DNA of 64,000 nucleotides from Acidobacteria bacterium Ga0077534 (lineage in GTDB: Bacteria; Acidobacteriota; Blastocatellia; Pyrinomonadales; Pyrinomonadaceae): the NCBI GenBank assembly GCA_001464455.1, contig LNEI01000018.1:248001-312000 (forward strand). The letters are read 5' to 3'. Below, one piece after another: positions 1-9,108 of the stretch. The notes beneath the pieces were generated by a model. It saw nothing but the letters and a program-made list of their open reading frames with translations. It had not been told where the DNA came from and searched no databases. A program made the translations under genes and the position numbers. Within the stretch, counting starts at the first letter, position 1, and every line of letters begins with the position of its first letter.

Positions 1-495
1 TTCGTCGGGGTAAAAAAATGAGCCATTAAGGCTCATCCAACGCTTGTTCATCAGATCGTACGCGACCGGCAGCCTGAAATACTGGCCATTCTGCCTCGCA
101 ACGTACTGCTCAATGCGGCGAGAACCGACCGTTCGCTCGACTTTGTACGATTCCTTTTTCCCGTCCGGGTAGGTCAGATCGATGAAATACCCTGGGCCGC
201 GACGCTCCATCTTCGCCCTGACACCTAGATAGTCGAAAACATTGTTCTTTTCAAAGTCGCCCTGCACGGTTTCGGCCGATGCTTCTTGCGTCATGCGGCT
301 GTGGTGGGTCCGTCGCCAGGAGGCGAAATGATCTTCGTGACAGGTGCGGCATTCAGTGGAGCGGATATAATTCTCGTCAGCCTTCCCCGCTCTTACCCCC
401 ACATAATCCGCGCGAAGAGCGAGCACCGCCGAAGCGATACCCCCAATCACGACCAGCGTGACCAGTGCAGCCTTTAAAAGCACGCTCTTGTTCAA
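1..495 (-). CDS. Membrane-anchored haem c protein, multihaem cytochrome family (3' end outside window)
   Basis: About 165 N-terminal residues are visible and the gene runs off the left edge. Residues 5-27 form one hydrophobic segment, either a signal anchor or an uncleaved signal peptide. A CRTCH haem-binding motif follows at residues 49-53. A basic, His-containing stretch after it (HEDHFASWRRTHHSRM) resembles multihaem cytochromes of the c554 type, so more CxxCH motifs may lie beyond the edge. The proposed start is TTG at 493-495, six bases after the stop of the upstream CorC gene; no strong ribosome site is visible and GTG at residue 5 is an alternative. Its exact redox partner cannot be told from the fragment. 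Confidence 0.7.
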   Translation of the reverse strand, partial: MNKSVLLKAALVTLVVIGGIASAVLALRADYVGVRAGKADENYIRSTECRTCHEDHFASWRRTHHSRMTQEASAETVQGDFEKNNVFDYLGVRAKMERRGPGYFIDLTYPDGKKESYKVERTVGSRRIEQYVARQNGQYFRLPVAYDLMNKRWMSLNGSFFYPDE

Positions 496-500
496 ATCAG

Positions 501-1919
501 TTATGCCGCCGCAGCTTCTGGTTCGCGTTCGACTTTTGGTTGCATTTTGACGCGGACAATTCGATGTTTCTCAACTTTTTCAACCCTAAAGATATGTCCG
601 TTAAATGGGATCATCTCGCCCTCCGAAAGGATCTGTCCCGCCTCGGACATTAGAAATCCGGCGATCGTCGTGTAGCCTTCCGACAGCGGAATATTCATCC
701 CGAGCCGCCGGTTCAGGTCACGAACGGCAAGGCCACCGTCCAGGATAAAGCTCCCGTCGTCCTGTTCGCCTATCTGTTCATTGACCTCTTCGTCATGCTC
801 GTCGGAGATGTCGCCAACGATCTCTTCCAGAAGGTCTTCGATCGTAATGATGCCTTCGATGCCGCCGTGTTCGTCGACGACAAAGCCGAAATGAAACTTC
901 TCGGACTGCATCTGTCGTAAAACGTCTTCGAGCCGTGCCGTGTCCACTACGTAATTCGGCTTAATGATGATCTCTTCGATATTGAAGGCCTCGGGGCGGT
1001 TGACGTAGCCGACCAGGTCCTTGCTGTGGATGACGCCGGCGATGTCGTCGAGCGATTCGCGATAGACCGGCAGGCGAGAAAACCCGCTGTCACCGAACAT
1101 TCTCGCTATCTCAGTCAGCGAGCTGGCCAGCGGCACGCCGATAACCTCGGTTCGCGGGATCATCGCTTCTTTGACAGTTGTTTCGGAAAATTCGAATACT
1201 TTATCGATCAGACGCTGCTCTTCCTCATTCAAATGCCCGCTCTCCTGCGACATTTTCACGAGGCTGCGGATCTCTTCTTCGGTATAGCTCGAGATCGTTT
1301 CCTGACCGACCTTGAAGCCGAGCAGCCTTACCGTCTTTCCGCCGCTCCATTCCAGTAAGCGGATCGGATAATAAAAGATCAGGTAGAAAATTCGCAGGAC
1401 TGGTGCGGTCAAATAGGCGATCCGCTCGGTCATCTCGAGCGCGATGGTCTTCGGAGCAAGTTCTCCAAAAACGATCAAAAAGAACGTTACCAGCGAGAAC
1501 GATATTACAAACGAGATCGTCTGCAAGACCGTTCCCGAAGCGAGTATAGAAAGGCCGGTTGCTTCCGCGACCCAAATGAAAACTGGCTGCAGCAAAGCCG
1601 CCACGGCAGGCTCACCGAACCATCCCAGGGCGAGTGAGAATAACGTAATGCCGAGCTGGGTTGCTGAAATGTACCCATTCAGGTTATTCAGCATGCCGAG
1701 CAGTTTCTGAGCGGAAACGCTTCCGTCAGCAGCGGCGGCTTCGATACGTGACTTTCGGACTGCCACAAGGGCAAATTCGGTCGCTACGAAAAAGCCGTTG
1801 CCGAGCACCAGCAACGCAACAAGGCCGAGATTAAGCAGCGTCTTTGAAGACGCGATCTCACCAAACGTAGAAACGGTATCGGTCGCTAAGAGAAGGAATA
1901 TACTAGCAGGGTCGTCCAT
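501..1919 (-). CDS. CNNM/HlyC-CorC family membrane protein with CBS domains
   Basis: The 472-residue protein has the usual family order. A DUF21 (CNNM) transmembrane domain with about four hydrophobic helices covers residues 1-200. A CBS pair follows at about 215-345, and a CorC_HlyC transporter-associated domain at about 360-445. Family members are linked to magnesium or cobalt transport, often named hemolysin only for historical reasons. Length and domain order are typical. The gene lies immediately upstream of the haem c protein on the same strand with a gap of five bases, so the two are probably cotranscribed, although no functional link is obvious. The C-terminal tail is rich in Glu and Ala. 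Confidence 0.88.
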   Translation of the reverse strand: MDDPASIFLLLATDTVSTFGEIASSKTLLNLGLVALLVLGNGFFVATEFALVAVRKSRIEAAAADGSVSAQKLLGMLNNLNGYISATQLGITLFSLALGWFGEPAVAALLQPVFIWVAEATGLSILASGTVLQTISFVISFSLVTFFLIVFGELAPKTIALEMTERIAYLTAPVLRIFYLIFYYPIRLLEWSGGKTVRLLGFKVGQETISSYTEEEIRSLVKMSQESGHLNEEEQRLIDKVFEFSETTVKEAMIPRTEVIGVPLASSLTEIARMFGDSGFSRLPVYRESLDDIAGVIHSKDLVGYVNRPEAFNIEEIIIKPNYVVDTARLEDVLRQMQSEKFHFGFVVDEHGGIEGIITIEDLLEEIVGDISDEHDEEVNEQIGEQDDGSFILDGGLAVRDLNRRLGMNIPLSEGYTTIAGFLMSEAGQILSEGEMIPFNGHIFRVEKVEKHRIVRVKMQPKVEREPEAAAA

Positions 1920-2049
1920 TGCGGATCAGAGAGATCTTTTGTCGCCGTTGTTAATTGTGACGGCGGGCACCAAACTCCTTGGTCAGGTCAATATTTCGGG
2001 TATGCTGAACCCAATGTGCGGAAGTATAGCACACAAGGATTGCGATTCG

Positions 2050-2601
2050 TCACGCGTCAATGATCTCCTGGATCAGCATCCTGCACGAGCCGCAGCCGGT
2101 CCCGGCATTCGTATTGAGGCCTACCTGCTCGACGGTTTTAAGAGCATATTCATTTATCGCGGTCACGATCCGGTCTTCGGTCACGCCAAAGCAGGTGCAG
2201 ATGAGAGCCTTCTCGCCGCTAAATTCTTCGATCTGTCGCAAACGGAAATCGGCAAATGCGGCTTTGACCGCGGCGATAGATGCAGAAACGCATGCCGCAC
2301 GCTCGATCTCGACGGGTCCAAGCCTGTTCAGCATCTCGCTATCTGATAGCCCGTGCAGATCACCTAGTTCTTTACCGTCGAGAAACTTACAAATGATCTC
2401 GGCCGACGCGACCATCCATCCGCAGCCATTTGTCACAAACTTCGCCTCGCGGACGATCCGACTTTCCAGATCGATAGCGAGGCCGATCCGCACGACGCAG
2501 CCGCATGAGAAGTTCGCGTCCTTTCCAACACAATTGGCGGCTTTATTATCCGCGTGTCGCAGATCGTCGAGAATTCGTACTATTGCGGGCGGATAGATCA
2601 C
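2050..2601 (-). CDS. NifU/IscU-like scaffold domain fused to a BFD-like [2Fe-2S] domain
   Basis: Residues 1-115 resemble the N-terminal scaffold domain of NifU/IscU. Cys33 (FSCGC), Cys60 (NGCGW) and Cys104 (RAACVS) sit where the three cluster-binding Cys of IscU are expected. Residues 133-180 carry the four-Cys pattern of the bacterioferritin-associated-ferredoxin (BFD) domain: Cys135, Cys137, Cys170 and Cys173. This matches the first two domains of nitrogenase NifU, but the C-terminal Nfu domain is missing. A role in Fe-S cluster assembly or transfer is inferred. No cysteine desulfurase is adjacent. The gene is divergent from the TlpA-like gene, with 90 bases shared for both promoters. Confidence 0.75.
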   Translation of the reverse strand: MIYPPAIVRILDDLRHADNKAANCVGKDANFSCGCVVRIGLAIDLESRIVREAKFVTNGCGWMVASAEIICKFLDGKELGDLHGLSDSEMLNRLGPVEIERAACVSASIAAVKAAFADFRLRQIEEFSGEKALICTCFGVTEDRIVTAINEYALKTVEQVGLNTNAGTGCGSCRMLIQEIIDA

Positions 2602-2691
2602 GCTTCAGATATTACGCCGAAGCGAAACAAATACGTAAATCCAGCGCCGAATGCGTTTACAATTGAAAGCCAACAAACTAGGATAAAAGTT

Positions 2692-3270
2692 ATGAAGACC
2701 GCAGTTTTATTGGTTTCGGTAGTGCTCCTTCTTATAGCATCCGGATGTCGCCCGGCGGCGGCGCCTGTCACTGTTGGCGATAAGCCCATCTCGATAAACG
2801 AACGGCGAACGACCAACGCTCCGCTTCCTCCGACCAAACCGTTTGTCGAGATGAGCTGGACAAGATCGGACGACCGCGTGCAAAAGTTGGGAGATCTCGC
2901 CGGGAAGGCCGTGATACTGGATTTTTGGGCCACTTATTGTGAACCCTGCAAACGTGCGATACCTCACCTCAATTCGCTGATCGCAAAACACGGGAAGGAC
3001 AACCTTGTCATCGTCGGCCTCAATGTAGGCGGCGAAGAAGACCGGATAAAGATTCCCGAATTCGTCGCTAAAACAAAGATCGACTACGACATCGCCTGGC
3101 CGGAAGATGCCTTGACGAGCTTTATTTTCTCCGAGCGCAGCGACATCCCGCAGACCGCGATCTTCGACCGAAAAGGCCGTATGGTCAAGAAGATCGTCGG
3201 CTTCAACGACCAGATCCAAGCCGAGATAGACGCGACGGTGCTCCAGGCTTTGGCAACGCCGGCGAGCTAA
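2692..3270 (+). CDS. TlpA/ResA-like thioredoxin-fold lipoprotein
   Basis: The ATG at 2692 is chosen because it begins a classic lipoprotein signal: a positively charged Lys, a hydrophobic core, and the lipobox IASGC with Cys19. A GGAT-type ribosome site lies just upstream. After a Pro-rich linker, the thioredoxin fold carries the redox motif CEPC at residues 83-86 and a cis-Pro region (DIPQT) about 70 residues later. Proteins of this type reduce disulfides outside the cytoplasmic membrane, often for cytochrome c maturation or extracytoplasmic thiol proteins. The product is 192 residues, normal for the family. The many c-type cytochromes in this window would fit such a role, but that link is inference. 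Confidence 0.85.
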   Translation: MKTAVLLVSVVLLLIASGCRPAAAPVTVGDKPISINERRTTNAPLPPTKPFVEMSWTRSDDRVQKLGDLAGKAVILDFWATYCEPCKRAIPHLNSLIAKHGKDNLVIVGLNVGGEEDRIKIPEFVAKTKIDYDIAWPEDALTSFIFSERSDIPQTAIFDRKGRMVKKIVGFNDQIQAEIDATVLQALATPAS

Positions 3271-3286
3271 AGTGTTCTAGCTGATT

Positions 3287-5227
3287 ATGCGTGACATCCC
3301 GGTCGGAAACGGCAGTTTGCTGGTTACTTTCGACGACAAATATCAGATCCGTGACATCTATTTTCCGCACGTTGGGCAGGAGAACCATACGGAAGGGTTT
3401 CCATTTCGTTTTGGGGTATGGGCGGATGGGGAATTCTCGTGGGTTTTCAGCGACGTTTGGGAGCGGTCGCTAAGGTACGTTCCCGACACGCTCGTTACCG
3501 ACGTTGATCTTTCGTGCGAAAAACTCGGGATCGAGATCACATGTAACGACACGGTCGCCGGCCGCGAGAATATTTATCTTCGCCGCGTGGTCGTAAAAAA
3601 CACTGCCGAAAAGACTCGGGAGATCCGCGTTTTTCTGCATCATGATTTCCGCCTGTATGAGAACAAGGTCGGAGACACCGCTTTTTATGACCCGGACACG
3701 CTATCGCTCATTCATTACAAAAAGAATCGCTACTTTCTCATTAACTCATCACCGCATTTTGACGAGTTCGCGACCGGACGCAAGGCGTTCCGCAACAGCG
3801 AGGGCACGTGGCGTGACGCGGAGGATGGACACCTTTACGGTGCAGCGATAACTGAGGGTTCGGTCGATTCGACGATCGGCGTTTTCAAAACGCTCGATGC
3901 CGGCGAGTCTTTCGAGTTCTATTATTGGATAGCCGCAGGAACGTCCCGTCACGAGGTCGCAGCTCTTAACGCTCATGTCCTGACCCGCGGCCCCGAGAAC
4001 TACTTCCTCGAGTCCGAAGGACACTGGCGGCAATGGGTGAATCATCCTGATATCTACGATGGGGAATTGCCCGAAGCGGTCACTGACCTCTACAAACGCA
4101 GCCTGCTGATCATTCGCACACAGATCGACAACGGCGGAGCGATCATCGCCGCCAACGATCACGATGTGACCGAGCGTGCTACCGATCATTACAGCTATCT
4201 ATGGCCCCGCGACGGAGCGTTTGTGGCAAATACGCTTGACCTCGCCGGTTACCGCGACTTGTCACGAAAGTTCTTCGAGCTGTGCGGCACTATCGTCGAA
4301 GATCGCGGCTATTTCCTTCAAAAATACAATCCTGACGGCAGCGTCGGCTCAGGATGGCACGCGCACTGGGACAAATATCGAAAACAGCGACTGGTCCCGA
4401 TCCAGGAAGATGAAACTGGCCTGGTTTTGTGGGCTTTGCGGCAGCATCACGAGATCTATCCTGATTCGGTGCTGGTTCACGACCTTTACGAACGGGTCGT
4501 AGTCCGGTGTGCTGATTTTATGGCGGACTATCGAGACGAGGCGACCGGCCTGCCGAAACCGAGCTGGAACCTTTGGGAAGATCGCCTCGGCATCCATACC
4601 TTCACCTGCTCAACCGTCGTCGCCGGATTGCGTGCGGCTGCTAAGTTTGCAAATGAAAAGGGCGACCACTCGCGGTCAGGCCGCTATGAGACTGCCGCCG
4701 CTGAAATAGTTGAAGGAATGTGTTCGCGTCTTTTCGATACCGGCCGCGGCCACTTTCTGCGTGCCCTCACCGCTGGCGATGACGGCTCGCTTTATCCCGA
4801 CTCGACGCTCGACGCTTCGGTTTTCGCAGTCTTTTATCTGGGATGCCTCGAAGCTGACGATCCAATGGTCGTGGGGACGATGGAAGCCATTGAGAAAAAG
4901 CTCACCAACAAAACCAAGATCGGCGGCGTGATGCGTTTCGAGGAGGATGGCTACATGCGTGGAGCCGAGCCGCTTCCGCCGAATTCGTGGGTGATCACAA
5001 CGCTCTGGCTGGCCGAGTATTACATTGCGCGTCGACAGATGGACAAGGCTTTAGAGCTGCTAAGTTGGACCGCAAAACACGCTCTGCCGTCAGGAGTTTT
5101 GGCCGAACAGATCGACCCGATAACTGGCGAACCTCGTTCCGTATCGCCGCTTACGTGGTCGCACTCGACCTTCGTAGCGACAGTTTTGTCGTATTTGAAG
5201 AAATTGCGAGAGCCGGAGACTCATTAA
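3287..5227 (+). CDS. Glycoside hydrolase family 15 protein (glucoamylase/trehalase type)
   Basis: The 646-residue protein has the two-part GH15 layout: an N-terminal beta-sandwich (about 1-260) and an (alpha/alpha)6 barrel (about 280-640). Barrel landmarks are YLWPRDG, a stretch ending QEDETGLVLW, SWNLWEDRLG with the probable catalytic Glu, and LTWSHSTFV near the end. GH15 enzymes release glucose from alpha-glucans or, in some bacteria, split trehalose. No signal peptide is visible, so the enzyme is probably cytoplasmic and acts on glycogen-like or trehalose substrates. It starts 17 bases after the TlpA-like gene, and pyruvate kinase follows. Substrate specificity cannot be read from the sequence. 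Confidence 0.87.
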   Translation: MRDIPVGNGSLLVTFDDKYQIRDIYFPHVGQENHTEGFPFRFGVWADGEFSWVFSDVWERSLRYVPDTLVTDVDLSCEKLGIEITCNDTVAGRENIYLRRVVVKNTAEKTREIRVFLHHDFRLYENKVGDTAFYDPDTLSLIHYKKNRYFLINSSPHFDEFATGRKAFRNSEGTWRDAEDGHLYGAAITEGSVDSTIGVFKTLDAGESFEFYYWIAAGTSRHEVAALNAHVLTRGPENYFLESEGHWRQWVNHPDIYDGELPEAVTDLYKRSLLIIRTQIDNGGAIIAANDHDVTERATDHYSYLWPRDGAFVANTLDLAGYRDLSRKFFELCGTIVEDRGYFLQKYNPDGSVGSGWHAHWDKYRKQRLVPIQEDETGLVLWALRQHHEIYPDSVLVHDLYERVVVRCADFMADYRDEATGLPKPSWNLWEDRLGIHTFTCSTVVAGLRAAAKFANEKGDHSRSGRYETAAAEIVEGMCSRLFDTGRGHFLRALTAGDDGSLYPDSTLDASVFAVFYLGCLEADDPMVVGTMEAIEKKLTNKTKIGGVMRFEEDGYMRGAEPLPPNSWVITTLWLAEYYIARRQMDKALELLSWTAKHALPSGVLAEQIDPITGEPRSVSPLTWSHSTFVATVLSYLKKLREPETH

Positions 5228-5234
5228 TATCTTA

Positions 5235-5268
5235 TCCCCCTTTGCGTCTCCGCGTCTTTGCGTTAGAT
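5235..5268. repeat. Dispersed GCGTCTTTGCGTT-type intergenic repeat fragment
   Basis: The segment consists of short CTTTGCGTCTCCGCG-like units resembling those at 55442-55541 and 63021-63110. It lies just after the GH15 stop codon. The rest of the 137-base gap before pyruvate kinase shows no gene. Confidence 0.45.
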
Positions 5269-5364
5269 TCCTTGTTTATATTCGTTTACCTTGAGAAGGT
5301 AATTGACGTCCCACAAAGGGATCACAAAGTTTCTGTTTCGATCAACTTCCGTTAAAATCACGTA

Positions 5365-6876
5365 ATGCGTAAAGCAAAGATACTCGCTACTCTCGGCCCC
5401 TCATCAGATCAGCAATTTGTCATCGAATCGATGCTAAACGCCGGGCTCAGCGCCGTTCGCATAAACATGTCGCACGGCACACAGGAGCAGCACGAGGCCA
5501 CGATCGCCCTTGCCAGGAAGGTCGCATCCGAAATGGGAACTGCCCTTTCAATACTCGTCGATCTTTCGGGGCCCAAGATCAGGACGCGAACGCTGGAAAA
5601 TGGTACGCCGGTAGAACTGATCGAGGGTCAGGCTTTTGTAATTACGACCCGCGAGATCGTCGGAAATTCCCGCGAAGTATCAACAAATTTCAACCAGCTT
5701 CCTGATGCGGTCGAGCCCGGCTCGAGGATCCTGATCGACGATGGAGCACTCGACCTAACGGTCGAATCGAAGACTGCGACGGATGTTATATGTCGCGTGG
5801 TGACAGGCGGAATACTATCCGAACGCAAAGGCATTAATCTCCCTAACACGCCGCTGCCCATCCCGTCGATGACCGAGAAAGACCATACCGACCTTGTTTG
5901 GGCGATGGGCCAAAATGTCGATTATATTGCTCTCTCCTTCGTCCGGACAGCCGAAGATTGTACGAAGGTCAAAGGATTGATCAAGGACCTAAATAAACGA
6001 AAACTTGGCCGAGCCCTGTTAGTGGCAAAGATCGAGAAAGCAGAGGCGATCGAGAATCTCGATTCGATAATCGAAGCGACCGACGGCGTAATGGTCGCCC
6101 GCGGCGATCTGGGTGTCGAGACCAGCGTCGAACTCGTACCCGTCTATCAGAAACTGATCATCGAAAAGGCTATTGCGGCGGATAAGTTTGTCATCACCGC
6201 AACCCAGATGCTGCAGTCGATGATCGAGAATCCATTCCCAACCCGTGCCGAAGCCTCTGACGTCGCGAACGCGGTTTGGGATGGAACCGACGCGGTGATG
6301 CTTTCGGCGGAAACCGCTTCCGGTCGATATCCCATCGAGGCGGTCAAGACCATGGGCCGAATCATCGATTCCGCTGAAACATTAAAGCCGCAGCAGCTCA
6401 GAAAGCCCGTAAAATTCTCTCAGGCTCCGTCTGGACGAACGAGTCAGGCATTGTGCATTGCGGCCGCCTACGCGGCCAGAGAAGTTCAGACGGAGAAGGT
6501 CGCGGTCTTTACAGAATCCGGATTGATGGCCCGGCGTTTGTCTGCTTTTCGCTCGGGTTTGCAAACCTTTGCTCTGACGACGTCGGCCGACGCCTATAAT
6601 CAGCTGTCTCTTATCTGGGGAGTTCAGCCGTTTTTTGACGGGGAACTCAGCATGTCAGCTGGCTCAAACCTCGGTGAAGTAACCCTGATGGACGTTATGA
6701 GTTCTGACACAGACGCTACCGACGCGATGCTGAAAACTGGTGAAAAGACTCTCCGCACGGCAGATGTCGTCAATGAAGGCGAGACGCTCATCATGCTCGC
6801 GGGCCGTCTTTCTGGTCTCGGGCTGTCGAGTTCGGTCGTGGTCTGGACCATCGGCGAGAGCGTTCCGCGGCGTTGA
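5365..6876 (+). CDS. pyk: Pyruvate kinase
   Basis: The enzyme converts phosphoenolpyruvate and ADP to pyruvate and ATP in the last step of glycolysis. The 503-residue protein opens with RKAKILATLGPSS and then RINMSHG, both standard. The active-site region reads VAKIEKAEAIENLD followed by DGVMVARGDLGVE, and ITATQMLQSM plus PTRAEASDVANAVWDGTDAVML matches the family signature and the catalytic barrel. The C-terminal domain (about 355-500) has the usual regulatory-domain length. The gene is convergent with the VIT1-like gene; the two stop codons abut at 6876/6877 with no spacer. Confidence 0.97.
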   Translation: MRKAKILATLGPSSDQQFVIESMLNAGLSAVRINMSHGTQEQHEATIALARKVASEMGTALSILVDLSGPKIRTRTLENGTPVELIEGQAFVITTREIVGNSREVSTNFNQLPDAVEPGSRILIDDGALDLTVESKTATDVICRVVTGGILSERKGINLPNTPLPIPSMTEKDHTDLVWAMGQNVDYIALSFVRTAEDCTKVKGLIKDLNKRKLGRALLVAKIEKAEAIENLDSIIEATDGVMVARGDLGVETSVELVPVYQKLIIEKAIAADKFVITATQMLQSMIENPFPTRAEASDVANAVWDGTDAVMLSAETASGRYPIEAVKTMGRIIDSAETLKPQQLRKPVKFSQAPSGRTSQALCIAAAYAAREVQTEKVAVFTESGLMARRLSAFRSGLQTFALTTSADAYNQLSLIWGVQPFFDGELSMSAGSNLGEVTLMDVMSSDTDATDAMLKTGEKTLRTADVVNEGETLIMLAGRLSGLGLSSSVVVWTIGESVPRR

Positions 6877-7572
6877 TCAGACAATCGTATCGAATATTTT
6901 ACCGACAAGTGCTGTTCCCGCCATAGCGATCGCTCCCCAAAACAAAACGCGGGCTGATCCAATCAACATCGGAGCACCGCCTGCATTAGCGGCGATCGCA
7001 CCGAGAGCTGCGAGAAAGATAAGTGAAAACAGGCCGACTGGCCAGATCAGTATCTCGACCGGCGATGCCCAAGCGACTGTCAGAGGCAAAATGGCGCCGA
7101 TCGCAAAACTCACTGCCGAAAACAAAGCGGCCTGTATGGGCCGGGCGGACATGACTTCTGAAATGCCGAGCTCGTCTCTCGCATGAGCGGCGAGGGCGTC
7201 GTGAGCGGTTAACTGCTCGGCGACCTTTCTAGCAAGATCGGGGTCGAGGCCTCGCGACTCGTAGATCTCAGCGAGTTCGTTCAGCTCAAATTCGGGCTCG
7301 TCATTCAGGTGTTTCTTTTCAAGCTCAATATCCGCCCGTTCCGTATCGGCCTGCGAATACACCGATACATACTCGCCTGCCGCCATCGACAATGCTCCCG
7401 CAAATAGGCCAGCTACGCCGGCAAGCAATACAGATTCGTGAGTCGCGGATGCTGACGCAACACCGATCACGAGACTGGCGGTCGATACTATCCCGTCATT
7501 TGCTCCGAGCACAGCCGCACGCAGCCATCCGATACGGTGCGAGCGGTGCATTTCATTGTGGTGTTTCGTCAT
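6877..7572 (-). CDS. VIT1/CCC1-family iron or manganese transporter
   Basis: The 231-residue protein starts with HHNEMHRSHRIGWLRAAVLG and then GANDGIVSTASLVIGVASA, the signature of the VIT1/CCC1 family. About five transmembrane helices are visible. A charged cytosolic segment at about 75-130 holds several Glu/Asp (ELEKKHLNDEPEFELNEL) that in this family bind divalent metal. Members move Fe2+ or Mn2+ across membranes. It lies 18 bases downstream of the FMN reductase gene on the same strand and is likely the last gene of that run. Confidence 0.9.
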   Translation of the reverse strand: MTKHHNEMHRSHRIGWLRAAVLGANDGIVSTASLVIGVASASATHESVLLAGVAGLFAGALSMAAGEYVSVYSQADTERADIELEKKHLNDEPEFELNELAEIYESRGLDPDLARKVAEQLTAHDALAAHARDELGISEVMSARPIQAALFSAVSFAIGAILPLTVAWASPVEILIWPVGLFSLIFLAALGAIAANAGGAPMLIGSARVLFWGAIAMAGTALVGKIFDTIV

Positions 7573-7590
7573 TCCGACGAACAGAATAAT

Positions 7591-8169
7591 CTATTTATGG
7601 TATTTCGAGGAAACGTTCTCGCGGCCCCAGCGAAGAGTTTTTGACATCCAGATAAGTTCATCGAGAAACGCTGCTGCTCTCTTGTCGAACTCCCTGTCGA
7701 GCATCTCGCCATCATCGTCGAATAAGGTATGAACCCGCGGAAAATTCAGATCGGTAAACGTCGCGATCAGGCCGAGCTCCCGCACCATCGGAACCATCGC
7801 CTCGATAACCCTTGTCCCGCCCCAAACCTGAGCCGAGACGCCGACGAAACCCACGGCTTTGTGGATATACTCCTTCAAAAGCAGATCCAGTACGCTCTTT
7901 AACGTACCAGGATAGGCGTGATTATACTCAGGTGCGACGATGATCAGGCCATCGGCACGGATGATCGCATCGCGCCACTCTGGAAAGTTTGCACCGATCT
8001 CGGTTCCATAGTGATCTCGCGGAAGATCGAAATCGCGGACATCGAAAAGCTGCGTTTCTATTTCATCGCGTGCTTCGATCTGTGAGAGCAGCCATCTGGC
8101 CACATTCTCGCTTTTCCGGTCTTTTCGGGGCGTGCCTAGAATTATGGGCAAAAAAAGTGCGTTCGACAT
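7591..8169 (-). CDS. NADPH-dependent FMN reductase family flavoprotein
   Basis: The ATG at 8167-8169 starts MSNALFLPIILGTPR, which fits the first beta strand of the flavodoxin-like fold; a TTG 51 bases further out would add an unrelated tail. The phosphate-binding GTPRKDRKSENV loop and the flavin-contacting stretch VAPEYNHAYPGTLKSVLD are typical of the FMN_red family. The family reduces flavin, quinones or chromate with NAD(P)H. Length (192 residues) is normal. It lies between a methyltransferase and a metal transporter, and context gives no specific substrate. Confidence 0.85.
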   Translation of the reverse strand: MSNALFLPIILGTPRKDRKSENVARWLLSQIEARDEIETQLFDVRDFDLPRDHYGTEIGANFPEWRDAIIRADGLIIVAPEYNHAYPGTLKSVLDLLLKEYIHKAVGFVGVSAQVWGGTRVIEAMVPMVRELGLIATFTDLNFPRVHTLFDDDGEMLDREFDKRAAAFLDELIWMSKTLRWGRENVSSKYHK

Positions 8170-8223
8170 GATACGAATATTACTCGAACGAGCTGAATTA
8201 TTCCGTTCGGTCGCCGACAAACC

Positions 8224-9093
8224 TCATTTCTTTGTCAGAACGCACATGATCTTATTTTTTGCGAGGTATTTAGCATTGCGGTAGAAAAGGCTGCCTGCAA
8301 GTTTTACGATCGGGTTCGTAATGCCCATATTTCGCATGTAAAAACTCGCAGGCATCGTGTATTCGCTGGTTTCGCGGTATTTTTCGATCGTAAGGCCGCT
8401 CGTCGCAACGACCATCTCAAATGCCTTGCGCGACCATATCTGGAGATGATAGATCGACACCGTACCGCGAAGTATCTTGGCGTAGAGTGACTTGGAGCTC
8501 AGTTTTGAGGTGGGATAGAGCCAGAATTGTTTTGGTGTATCGATAAAAATGCGGCCGCCCGGTTTGAGCTTCTCGGCAAGCTGTTTAAGAACGCCTTTCG
8601 GATCGCTGACGTGTTCGAAAACGTCGTTCAGGAAGATCAGATCGAATTTCGTGCCATCGTCCGCAAAATCTGCGAACGGGATCTGTATATTCATCGCTCG
8701 CCACTCATCGAGCAAAGCGTCGTCAAAGATATCTGTTATGTAAACGCTAGCCTCGGGAAAATGCGATTTGCAGACAAGAGCGAACTGCCCGCCGCCCCCA
8801 CCGAAATCTAGAATATCCAGGCTTCGTCCTCGAAACGACTCGTCCGCCGCGTACCGAAGCATCTGCGTGAAATTTGCGTGATTTAGAAACGAGGATTCCG
8901 AATACCACTCGAGAGCGTTCGCCACGGGCCAGCTCTTCTTTTCGCCGGCCGCGATCAACTCGTCATCGCTCTTGGGATACGGCCAATAAAGCAAAACCCT
9001 ACACCCGCGGCAATGGGCAGTGTGCTCGAAGATCTCGAGATCAGCACTCTGGCAGATCTTGCATTGAGCATCTGTTGAGCCCGCCTCTGGCAT
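8224..9093 (-). CDS. Class I SAM-dependent methyltransferase with N-terminal zinc-finger-like motif
   Basis: Residues 11-31 carry two CxxC pairs (Cys11/Cys14, Cys28/Cys31) that probably form a small metal-binding knuckle. The central domain has methyltransferase motif I ILDFGGGGGQF and the post-motif LNDVFEHVSDP, typical of Methyltransf_23-like enzymes found beside sugar or cell-envelope genes. The product is 289 residues. The gene follows the radical SAM gene with a 15-base gap on the same strand, so the pair may act on a shared substrate. The substrate is unknown. Confidence 0.8.
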   Translation of the reverse strand: MPEAGSTDAQCKICQSADLEIFEHTAHCRGCRVLLYWPYPKSDDELIAAGEKKSWPVANALEWYSESSFLNHANFTQMLRYAADESFRGRSLDILDFGGGGGQFALVCKSHFPEASVYITDIFDDALLDEWRAMNIQIPFADFADDGTKFDLIFLNDVFEHVSDPKGVLKQLAEKLKPGGRIFIDTPKQFWLYPTSKLSSKSLYAKILRGTVSIYHLQIWSRKAFEMVVATSGLTIEKYRETSEYTMPASFYMRNMGITNPIVKLAGSLFYRNAKYLAKNKIMCVLTKK

Positions 9094-9108
9094 AGATGTG
9101 TTTGAAAC

